This document shows positions 1-5,704 of a stretch of 10,380 nucleotides of DNA, piece after piece. Made by a program: the position numbers and the translations under genes. The number at the start of each line of letters is the position of its first letter. The first letter of the stretch is position 1. Source of the stretch: Pontiella desulfatans (lineage in GTDB: Bacteria > Verrucomicrobiota > Kiritimatiellia > Kiritimatiellales > Pontiellaceae); contig JARFRL010000383.1 of NCBI GenBank assembly GCA_029287275.1, positions 1 through 10,380 on the forward strand, given 5' to 3'. The notes under the pieces were generated by a model. The model was not told the DNA's origin, searched no databases, and saw only the letters and a list, made by a program, of their open reading frames with translations.

Positions 1-39
1 CCCGCGGCGCCACCGCTGGTTTTTTCCAATAAAAACGAC

Positions 40-67
40 TTGCAAAGCGAACGCCCACGCATACTAT
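40..67 (+). promoter_or_regulatory. Putative sigma-70 promoter of the tRNA-Gly gene
   Basis: A -35-like TTGCAA (40-45) and a -10-like TACTAT (62-67) are separated by 16 bases. Transcription would start near 74, about 16 bases before the mature tRNA 5' end at 90, leaving a short leader for RNase P to remove. The call rests on consensus match and position only. Confidence 0.6.
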
Positions 68-89
68 AGGCGCTCCTTTCGAGGAAAAC

Positions 90-164
90 GCGAGCGTAGC
101 TCAGTGGTAGAGCTCCACCTTGCCAAGGTGGTTGTCGAGAGTTCGAATCTCTTCGCTCGCTCCA
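90..164 (+). tRNA. tRNA-Gly (anticodon GCC)
   Basis: The cloverleaf folds completely. The acceptor stem GCGAGCG (90-96) pairs with CGCTCGC (154-160). The D stem is GCTC/GAGC, and the anticodon stem CCACC/GGTGG encloses the loop TTGCCAA with anticodon GCC at 122-124. The T stem GAGAG/CTCTT (one G-T pair) carries the loop TTCGAAT. The discriminator base is T161 and the 3' CCA is genomically encoded (162-164). It reads GGC and GGT glycine codons. An intrinsic terminator follows directly, so it appears to be transcribed on its own from the promoter at 40-67. Confidence 0.97.
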
Positions 165-168
165 TTTC

Positions 169-204
169 AAACCCGATTCGCCTAGCGGATCGGGTTTTCT
201 TTTT
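169..204 (+). terminator. Rho-independent terminator after tRNA-Gly
   Basis: A 9-bp perfect stem, AAACCCGAT (169-177) with ATCGGGTTT (189-197), encloses an 11-base loop and runs into a T-rich tract (TTTTCTTTTT, 195-204). It starts five bases after the encoded CCA of tRNA-Gly. It should separate that transcript from the tRNA-Arg gene downstream. Confidence 0.85.
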
Positions 205-256
205 GCTTCGGGCTTGCGGTTTCGCGGTTGATTTCGGAAGCTGTTTTTTCTCTGAC

Positions 257-333
257 ACCCCGGTAGCTCATCTGGACAGAGCGACGGATTCCTAATCCGT
301 AGGTAGGAGGTTCGAGCCCTCTCCGGGGTACCA
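257..333 (+). tRNA. tRNA-Arg (anticodon CCT)
   Basis: The acceptor ACCCCGG (257-263) pairs with CCGGGGT (323-329). The D stem is GCTC/GAGC. The anticodon stem ACGGA/TCCGT holds the loop TTCCTAA with anticodon CCT at 291-293. The T stem GGAGG/CCTCT (one G-T pair) carries the loop TTCGAGC. The discriminator base is A330 and CCA is encoded at 331-333. It would read the rare arginine codon AGG. No clear promoter was seen in the 52 bases after the preceding terminator. The 3' part (292-333) is also the antisense of the last codons of murC, so no dedicated terminator can be placed downstream. Confidence 0.95.
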
Positions 334-1605
334 CTTACTCGCCCAATCAGCGACCTGCTCAATGTCCCCCGCGCCGATGATCAGCAACACGTCGCCGACG
401 CGCAGCTCCGACTGAACCGCGGCCCAAGCGTCTTCCAATGTTGGACAGAGCTGGAGGCGGCTGTCCCATTCCCCGGGAAAGCGGGCGGCGAGATCCGCGG
501 AGGTTCCGCCCGCGAGCGGATGCTCGGACGCGGCGTAGACCGGAACGAGCCATAGGAGGTCCAAGCCGGCGAAACTCGGCGGAAAATCCGCGCCGAGCGC
601 GAGCGTGCGGGTGTATCGATGCGGCTGAAAGATTCCGAGCAGGCGACCTGGCTTCAGCTCCAGCGCGGTTTGGATCAGCGCGGCGATCTCCGTCGGGTGG
701 TGCGCGTAGTCGGAAACAACGCAAACGCCAAGGGCGCTGAAAACGGTTTCGAAGCGCCGCCCCACCGGTTTGATATCGAGCAACGCGGCGCGGATTTCCC
801 CGTCGGACTTCCAATGGCGCGACACCGCGACCGCCGCGGCGGCGTTCCATTGGTTATGATTTCCGGGCAAGGGAAGCTGAAAAGGTTCGGCAGGCAAAGA
901 GAACGGGACGCATTTGGGATTTCCCGCGCACAGTCGATTGGAGATCGGATCGTCCGCGCGGTAGTAAACCGCGGTCTTCGTCTGATCGATCAGCTTTTCG
1001 AAACAGCGAGCGAACGCCGCTTCGGATTCATGATGCTCCATGTGGTCGTATTCGATGTTGGTTATGACCGCGTAATCGGGCGCGTAGCCCGCGACCGTTC
1101 CATCGGACTCGTCGGCCTCGACCACCAACACGTCGCCGTCGCGGGCGACGCCCTCGACCCCCGCGATTTCGCCGCCCACGCAAAACCCGCTCCCCAGAAT
1201 CTGGGCGATGATCGCGGTGGTCGTGGTTTTTCCATGCGTGCCGCTCACCGCGACGCAAACGCGGTCTCGCGCGAGCGCCGGCAACACCTCGCCGCGGCGC
1301 GACACGGGGATTCCGGCCTCCAGCGCGCGCCTTACTTCAGGATGCGAATCGGGAACCGCGGTCGAGCGAATGAGCCAGTCGATCCCGGCCGAGACGTGTC
1401 GTTCGTCGTGTCCGAACTCAATCGCGACGCCGCCCCGGCGCAGCCAGTCGGTCTGGCGATTGCTTTGGAGATCGCAACCGGAAACGTCGAAGCCGCGCGC
1501 TTTGAGCAACCAGGCGACGCCGGCCATGCCGATGCCGCCGATGCCCATGAGATGCGCGCGGCCGCCTTTTTGAATGAGCGCCTCAGCCTGATCGACCGGA
1601 CTCAC
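292..1605 (-). CDS. murC: UDP-N-acetylmuramate--L-alanine ligase
   Basis: MurC is the cytoplasmic ATP-dependent ligase that adds L-alanine to UDP-MurNAc, the first amino acid of the peptidoglycan stem peptide. Visible Mur-ligase features, in order: an N-terminal Rossmann glycine motif GIGGIGMAG (21-29), the ATP P-loop GTHGKTTTT (122-130), EADESDGT (163-170), the NIEYDHMEHH region (183-192) and the C-terminal-domain motif DYAHHPTEI (299-307) followed by FQPHRYTR. At 437 residues it is a little shorter than typical MurC. The GTG start lies two bases after the murG stop, with a GGAG about 7 bases upstream, so the pair is probably cotranscribed and coupled. The last 13 codons and the TAG stop are the complement of tRNA-Arg. 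The natural end of the domain (GAGDI, 411-415) is complete before this, so function should be intact. The family call is firm; the effect of the overlap is inference. Confidence 0.96.
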   Translation of the reverse strand: MSPVDQAEALIQKGGRAHLMGIGGIGMAGVAWLLKARGFDVSGCDLQSNRQTDWLRRGGVAIEFGHDERHVSAGIDWLIRSTAVPDSHPEVRRALEAGIPVSRRGEVLPALARDRVCVAVSGTHGKTTTTAIIAQILGSGFCVGGEIAGVEGVARDGDVLVVEADESDGTVAGYAPDYAVITNIEYDHMEHHESEAAFARCFEKLIDQTKTAVYYRADDPISNRLCAGNPKCVPFSLPAEPFQLPLPGNHNQWNAAAAVAVSRHWKSDGEIRAALLDIKPVGRRFETVFSALGVCVVSDYAHHPTEIAALIQTALELKPGRLLGIFQPHRYTRTLALGADFPPSFAGLDLLWLVPVYAASEHPLAGGTSADLAARFPGEWDSRLQLCPTLEDAWAAVQSELRVGDVLLIIGAGDIEQVADWASKWYPGEGSNLLPTD

Positions 1606-1607
1606 GC

Positions 1608-2702
1608 CTAGGCTCCGCCCACTTTCTCGAGCAGATCCGCGAGCTGATCGGCGGCGTTGGATTGGCCGCGTTTTTTCATCGCGGCGGCCATGCGCTCGAG
1701 GCGCGCGGGTTTCTCGGAAACGCTGACCAGGTAATCGCGCAGCCAGGTCGCGGTCAGGTCTTCCTGCGCCACGACGTCCGCGGCGCCGGAGTCCTGCATG
1801 ATCCGCGCGTTGCTCATTTGATGATCGCGGACCGCGTGCGGATAGGGAACCAACAGGGCCGGCACGCCGAACACCGCGAGCTCCGCGCAGGTCGCGGCGC
1901 CGGAACGGCAGATGGCCAAATCGGTCTTGAGATAAATCTCTTCCATGCGTTGGACGAAGTGGTGGACGTTGGCTTTAGCGCCCGCTTTCGCGTAGAGGGC
2001 CTCGATCGCCTCGGTTTCCTGCAGGCCCGCGATGTGCTCGACCTCCAGCGCCACGCCTTTTTCGGCGGCCATGGCCAGCGCGCGCGGGATGACTTCATTG
2101 AGCACTCGCGCGCCGCGACTTCCGCCCATGACCATGATGCGGAGCGGATCGGTTTCGGCTCTTTCGCCGCGGGGCGCGTCGCAGGCGAGTTGAATGTCTT
2201 TGCGCAACGGCATGCCGGTGAGAACGATGTTGTGGTGTTTTAAATAATAACCGGTTTTCTCGAAACTCACGGCGATGGTGTCGGCGTCGCGGGCGAGCAG
2301 CGAAACCGCGCGGCCGGGAAGCAGGTTCGCCTCGTGCAACACATAGGGCACGCCGAGTTTCGCGGCGGCTTTCACCGGGCCGAAGGACGCGTAGCTGCCC
2401 ATGGCCAGCATGACGTCCGGAGCGCGGCCGCGCATTTTCGACAGCGACAGACGATAGGCTTTGAACAGCTTGAAAACCGTTTTAACGCTGCGCGGTGAAA
2501 GCCCGAACTGGAAGCCCTCCGATGGGATGGTGATGATCTCGCCCTTCCACGCTTTGACCGCGTCGTTCTCGATATCCTTGCCAGCCATCCACAGCGTTAC
2601 TTCATGGCCGCGGGCGACGAGCTCGTTGGCGGTCGCCAATCCCGGAAAGATATGGCCACCCGTTCCCCCGCAGGCCACGCCGATTCTTAGTTTTTTCCCC
2701 AT
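1608..2702 (-). CDS. murG: UDP-N-acetylglucosamine--N-acetylmuramyl-(pentapeptide) pyrophosphoryl-undecaprenol N-acetylglucosamine transferase
   Basis: MurG is the GT28-family glycosyltransferase at the inner face of the membrane that transfers GlcNAc to lipid I to make lipid II. The 364-residue product has the N-terminal glycine loop GGTGGHIFP (12-20), HEANLLPG (123-130), the second glycine loop GGSRGA (193-198), and the UDP-GlcNAc-binding region CRSGAATCAEL (265-275) with PYPHAVRDHQ (286-295). I chose the ATG at 2702 because it puts the glycine loop at the usual distance from the N terminus and has an AAGGGA-like ribosome site upstream. An in-frame GTG at 2741 would add 13 atypical residues. 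It precedes murC by two bases. The usual upstream neighbour ftsW is absent: a divergent unrelated gene lies there instead. Confidence 0.96.
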   Translation of the reverse strand: MGKKLRIGVACGGTGGHIFPGLATANELVARGHEVTLWMAGKDIENDAVKAWKGEIITIPSEGFQFGLSPRSVKTVFKLFKAYRLSLSKMRGRAPDVMLAMGSYASFGPVKAAAKLGVPYVLHEANLLPGRAVSLLARDADTIAVSFEKTGYYLKHHNIVLTGMPLRKDIQLACDAPRGERAETDPLRIMVMGGSRGARVLNEVIPRALAMAAEKGVALEVEHIAGLQETEAIEALYAKAGAKANVHHFVQRMEEIYLKTDLAICRSGAATCAELAVFGVPALLVPYPHAVRDHQMSNARIMQDSGAADVVAQEDLTATWLRDYLVSVSEKPARLERMAAAMKKRGQSNAADQLADLLEKVGGA

Positions 2703-2770
2703 GCGCGACGTCCCTTGAAAAATGTTGACGGGTTCTAGCACGCGTCCGCGATGATTGACACGCTTAATTG

Positions 2771-2798
2771 TTGATGAAAGCGGTCATGAACTTATACT
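2771..2798 (+). promoter_or_regulatory. Putative sigma-70 promoter for the small membrane protein gene
   Basis: A -35-like TTGATG (2771-2776) and a strong -10-like TATACT (2793-2798) are 16 bases apart. Transcription would begin near 2805. That leaves a short leader carrying the GGAG site (2812-2815) in front of the ATG at 2825. This rules against the longer in-frame ATG start at 2768, which would lie upstream of the promoter. A perfect TTGACA (2755-2760) is also present but has no well-spaced -10. Confidence 0.5.
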
Positions 2799-2824
2799 TC
2801 AACCAATCAACGTGGAGTTTTGAA

Positions 2825-3304
2825 ATGGAAGAACTGGACCCGATCAAACTGAAACAGGAGCTTGATCAGTTTAAGAAGGAAAAAGAGAAGATCCGCCAGC
2901 TCATGGGGCAGATCGGCGGCAAAAACGCGGAGAAACAGGACCGTTGGGTGAACTCGGGATTCATTCTAGCCATCTCGCTTTTGGCGACGAACGACTTCAT
3001 CAACCATTTGCTTCACATTAAGAATCCGATCATTCCCCCCCTGTTCTCGCTCGAGATCGCGGTGCTGCTGGTATCGATCAAAATCATTTGGATGATGCAC
3101 AAATCCACCAAGGTGGAGCACTTCCAGTTCTGGATTCTCAATTCCATCGAGTTTCGGCTCAACGACGTCGCGAAGCAGTTGCGCAACCTCGAAAAAACGG
3201 TGAAGGAATTCCACACCGTCGAGCAGGAGAATCTGGAGCGGCCGATCGTTCCGGTGATCAACGAAATGGAAGAACTGGATCCAAAGAAGACTCCCCCAGC
3301 ATAA
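2825..3304 (+). CDS. Small two-helix membrane protein with flanking coiled-coil segments, function unknown
   Basis: I do not recognise a family for this 159-residue protein. It begins with a charged, probably coiled-coil helix (about 5-30, rich in Lys, Glu and Gln). Two hydrophobic segments follow (about 42-60 and 69-92), then a second amphipathic heptad-like helix (about 108-130) and a Pro-rich C-terminus. This suggests a membrane hairpin with both soluble ends on the same side, possibly cytoplasmic and oligomeric. The start was chosen for the GGAG seven-base-spaced ribosome site and the promoter placement. The peptide MEELDP occurs at both residue 1 and residue 148, with 17 identical bases behind each copy. 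The gene is divergent from murG. Its last 47 bases overlap the end of epmA tail to tail. Confidence 0.7.
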   Translation: MEELDPIKLKQELDQFKKEKEKIRQLMGQIGGKNAEKQDRWVNSGFILAISLLATNDFINHLLHIKNPIIPPLFSLEIAVLLVSIKIIWMMHKSTKVEHFQFWILNSIEFRLNDVAKQLRNLEKTVKEFHTVEQENLERPIVPVINEMEELDPKKTPPA

Positions 3305-4103
3305 GCATCAGCAGGCGATCCACGCCCAGCGCGACGCCCGCGGCCGGCGGCATTTCGCGCACCGCCTGAATGAACGCCTCGTCGATCGGATAGACGGCTT
3401 TTCCCATCGCGGCGCGTTCCGCCGCGCAGTTCACGAACCGGCGGCGCTGTTCGTCTGGATCCGTCAGCTCGGAATACGCGTTGGCCAGCTCCACCCCGTC
3501 GATGTAAAGCTCCCAGCGTTCGGCGAGCAGCGGCTCGCCAGGTTTGGGTCGGGAAAGCGCCGCGGCCTCGATCGGATAATCCTTCAGCACGACCGCGCCG
3601 CCGATCGCCTTGAGCGCGGGCTCGACCTTCTCAACCAAATCGACGTCGAACCGATCCTCGTCGTAATTCCCCGCGGGATCCCAACCGGCGAACTCCATGA
3701 ACGCGGCGGAGACGGCAAGGATTTTCCAGTCGGACGGCCCATCGCACCAGACGCTCGCGATCAGCGCTTTGGTTAGCTCCAGAACGTCCATGTAGTCGGC
3801 GTTGGCGGCGTACCACTCCAGCATGGTGTATTCGGGATTATGCAGCGGCCCGCGCTCGCCGCTTCGGAAACACTTCGCGAGCTCGAAGATCCGCTCATGC
3901 CCCGCGGCGAGCAGGCGTTTGTGAAACATCTCGGGCGAGGTGCGCAAAAAGTGGTCGCCGCTCGCCTCCGCGTCGATATGAAGCTCCATGCAGGGAATCT
4001 TCAGCCGAATCGGCGTCTCGACCTCGACGTAATCGCGCTCATGAAAAAACGCCCGGACGCTTCGCGTCAGGGCGTCTCTGCGTTTTACGCCATCGTTCCG
4101 CAT
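3258..4103 (-). CDS. epmA: Elongation factor P--(R)-beta-lysine ligase (EpmA/PoxA/GenX, LysRS-like)
   Basis: EpmA is a truncated paralogue of class II lysyl-tRNA synthetase lacking the anticodon-binding domain. It activates (R)-beta-lysine and attaches it to a conserved lysine of EF-P. The sequence is only the catalytic core. Class II motif 2 is FRSGERGPLHNPEYTMLEWY (79-98), the substrate-pocket segment is GVELANAYSELTD (203-215), and motif 3 is GVALGVDRLLML (256-267). At 281 residues it is somewhat shorter than E. coli EpmA (325), mainly at the N terminus. It directly follows efp, and its ATG overlaps the efp TGA as TGATG, which strongly supports the EpmA role over a free-standing LysRS. The mutase EpmB, which makes the beta-lysine, is not in this window. 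The last 47 bases overlap the convergent membrane protein gene. Confidence 0.93.
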   Translation of the reverse strand: MRNDGVKRRDALTRSVRAFFHERDYVEVETPIRLKIPCMELHIDAEASGDHFLRTSPEMFHKRLLAAGHERIFELAKCFRSGERGPLHNPEYTMLEWYAANADYMDVLELTKALIASVWCDGPSDWKILAVSAAFMEFAGWDPAGNYDEDRFDVDLVEKVEPALKAIGGAVVLKDYPIEAAALSRPKPGEPLLAERWELYIDGVELANAYSELTDPDEQRRRFVNCAAERAAMGKAVYPIDEAFIQAVREMPPAAGVALGVDRLLMLMLGESSLDPVLPFR

Positions 4104-4669
4104 CAGCCCTTGGAAACGCGGTCGGAATAGGTTCCCGTGCGGGTGTCGATGCGAACCACGTCGCCTTCGTTGATGAAGATCGGCACGTTGATTTCGTAGC
4201 CGTTTTCCAGCTTGGCCGGTTTCATGACGTTGGTGGCGGTGTCGCCGCGGGCGCCGGGTTCGGTCTCCGCGATGGTCATCTCAACGAAGTTCGGCAACGT
4301 GATGTCGAGGGCGCGCTCGTTGTGAAACAGGATTTCCACCTGCATGTCATCGACGATGAAATACTTGAGATCACCGAGCAACTCCTTATTGAGAATGGCT
4401 TCCTCGTACGTGTCGTTGTCCGAGAAGACGTAGTTGTCGCCATCGATGTATGAGAACGTGTAGTCGCGCGAGATCAGCGCGCAACGATTCACTTTTTCGA
4501 CCGAGCGATACGTTTTGTCGAAGGTGTTTCCGGTAACCAGATTCTTGATTTTGCAGCGATAGAGGGCTTGGCCCTTCCCGGGTTTGGAAAACTCGAAATT
4601 CGTGATCATGCACGGATCGCCGTCGATCTCGATCTTCAAGCCTTTCTTGAGGTCTGACGCGCTATACAT
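4103..4669 (-). CDS. efp: Translation elongation factor P
   Basis: EF-P binds between the P and E sites of ribosomes stalled at consecutive prolines and promotes peptide bond formation. The product from the ATG at 4669 is 188 residues, the standard EF-P length, with the KOW-like N-terminal domain and two OB-type domains expected. The loop KPGKGQA (29-35) carries Lys32, equivalent to the beta-lysylated Lys34 of E. coli. The adjacent epmA supports that modification here. The start was chosen because an AAGGGA ribosome site lies eight bases upstream and because the 23 extra residues of the longer reading frame are unlike EF-P. efp is the first gene of the efp-epmA operon. A promoter is visible at 4748-4775. 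Confidence 0.97.
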   Translation of the reverse strand: MYSASDLKKGLKIEIDGDPCMITNFEFSKPGKGQALYRCKIKNLVTGNTFDKTYRSVEKVNRCALISRDYTFSYIDGDNYVFSDNDTYEEAILNKELLGDLKYFIVDDMQVEILFHNERALDITLPNFVEMTIAETEPGARGDTATNVMKPAKLENGYEINVPIFINEGDVVRIDTRTGTYSDRVSKG

Positions 4670-4747
4670 AGTGGTGTTCCCTTGGTTATGAGGTTCAAAA
4701 AGGAGGCGGATTATGCAGAACACCTTCCGCCCTGCCAAGTTCGTATT

Positions 4748-4775
4748 TTTATATTAACGCGCGCTAAAAACTCAA
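4748..4775 (-). promoter_or_regulatory. Putative sigma-70 promoter of efp-epmA
   Basis: Read on the minus strand, a -35-like TTGAGT (4775-4770) and a -10-like TATAAA (4753-4748) are 16 bases apart. The predicted start near 4741 gives a leader of about 70 bases before the efp ATG. The surrounding DNA is distinctly AT-rich compared with the genes. Confidence 0.6.
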
Positions 4776-4796
4776 ATATCCCCTAAAAAACATGGA

Positions 4797-4870
4797 GGTT
4801 TTAATCTAAAACCCCTATATATGGTTTTAACTTTGAGACGGCTGAACATGGTTTTGTTCAGCGTTAAACC
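4797..4870 (+). promoter_or_regulatory. Repeat-rich leader or operator region upstream of the SHD1-domain gene
   Basis: This stretch holds an alternating series of complementary heptamers: GGTTTTA (4797-4803), TAAAACC (4807-4813) and GGTTTTA (4823-4829). It then has a perfect 8-bp hairpin, GCTGAACA/TGTTCAGC (4841-4862), whose loop contains GGTTT, and finally TTAAACC (4864-4870). The middle TAAAACC can pair with either neighbour, and TATATAT (4816-4822), a possible -10 element, lies between it and the downstream copy. The layout could be an operator over a promoter or a set of competing RNA hairpins ahead of the ribosome site AGGAG (4877-4881). Function is inferred only. Confidence 0.4.
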
Positions 4871-4890
4871 ACTGACAGGAGATAAATGGG

Positions 4891-5631
4891 ATGAAAAAGT
4901 TACTTTCAGCGATGATGTGCGCCACGATCGCGGCCGCGATATTCACGCCGCGAAACTCAGAGGCGGCAACAAAGAAAAATGATCCGGACAAAAGGGAAGT
5001 CGAGGCGCTCCTGAAAGAAATCGGCGACGAACACTACGTAGAGCGCATGAAGATCAGTAATCTGTGCGCGATGAAATTTGAAGCGCCGGATGGTGAGGAT
5101 GATTATTACCACATCTACAACGCGTCGTTGAAAGACGGCAGCTACCGCGTCATCATCTTCAACAACAAACCCGAATATCTCGGTTTTTACGCGACGAGTT
5201 ACGAGGGTGCCGATTATGAGGAAGGCGCCATCTTGCTTGATTCGGGCGAAAGCGACGAAGATGGAAATACAAGCTACTTCAACCTCCCTATCCCGGACAA
5301 AGGCCCGACGGCCAAAATTGTAATCGACGGAATCCCCGTCAGTTTCGTGAAGAATCCCAAGCTTGAAGGCGGAGACGAAAAAGTCGCCGCCGCGGGCGGC
5401 GGAATCCCGGCCGTTCCCAAAGAAACCTCCGCGAACGGCGAAGTCATCGACTACCGCGACTGGACCATCTCGATGAAGGGCAAAGAGATCTCCGTTAACG
5501 CCAAATTCGTGAAAATCGAAGCCGGAAAGGTCACCATCAAAAACGCCAAAAACGGCAAAGAAGCGACCATTCCCGGGAGCGCCTTATCCGACGAGGACAA
5601 GGAATACGTAAAGCGAATCACCGCGAAATAA
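4891..5631 (+). CDS. Secreted protein with C-terminal SHD1-like domain
   Basis: The N-terminus is a classical Sec signal peptide: Lys-Lys, a hydrophobic core, and a likely cleavage site after Ala25 or Ala26 (NSEAA). A mature region of about 150 residues, acidic and probably beta-rich, has no recognised domain. After a Gly/Ala/Pro linker (about 160-183), residues 188-245 match the SHD1 (SLA1 homology 1) pattern: an RDWT start, a K-x-V/I-x-A-x-F core, Gly-Lys-Val-Thr-Ile, an x-G-K-E-x-x-I-P segment and LSDEDKEYV near the end. SHD1-type domains are common in exported proteins of Planctomycetes and Verrucomicrobia and are thought to mediate binding, but their bacterial function is not established. 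The ATG at 4891 has AGGAG nine bases upstream; a nearby ATG at 4886 is out of frame. It appears monocistronic, with a terminator behind it. Confidence 0.8.
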   Translation: MKKLLSAMMCATIAAAIFTPRNSEAATKKNDPDKREVEALLKEIGDEHYVERMKISNLCAMKFEAPDGEDDYYHIYNASLKDGSYRVIIFNNKPEYLGFYATSYEGADYEEGAILLDSGESDEDGNTSYFNLPIPDKGPTAKIVIDGIPVSFVKNPKLEGGDEKVAAAGGGIPAVPKETSANGEVIDYRDWTISMKGKEISVNAKFVKIEAGKVTIKNAKNGKEATIPGSALSDEDKEYVKRITAK

Positions 5632-5654
5632 GCGGATTCCCTCGGAACGCCGAC

Positions 5655-5682
5655 AAAGCCGCCCCATTCGGGCGGCTTTTTT
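5655..5682 (+). terminator. Rho-independent terminator after the SHD1-domain gene
   Basis: A 10-bp perfect stem, AAAGCCGCCC (5655-5664) with GGGCGGCTTT (5670-5679), a five-base loop and six Ts (5677-5682) lie 24 bases after the stop codon. On the minus strand the stem also follows the gene ending at 5705, but its T tract there is short, so it may act only weakly in that direction. Confidence 0.92.
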
Positions 5683-5704
5683 CGCGTCCGCGGCTCGAAA
5701 CCGA

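Noticed and set aside
1..30. A possible terminator at the left edge (GC-rich bases followed by TTTTTT at 20-25).
   Set aside because: No convincing stem is visible before the T run, and the upstream part may lie outside the window.
619..1611. A 330-codon open frame on the plus strand across murC.
   Set aside because: It is an antisense shadow of murC in GC-rich DNA. It has an Arg/Ala/Asp-rich, low-information product and no ribosome site, while the opposite strand encodes all the MurC motifs.
1662..2243. A 193-codon open frame on the plus strand within murG.
   Set aside because: It is an antisense shadow of murG, which carries complete family motifs on the other strand.
2768..2824. A longer N-terminus for the small membrane protein, starting at the ATG at 2768.
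   Set aside because: The promoter -10 (2793-2798) would lie inside it, and a well-spaced GGAG precedes the ATG at 2825.
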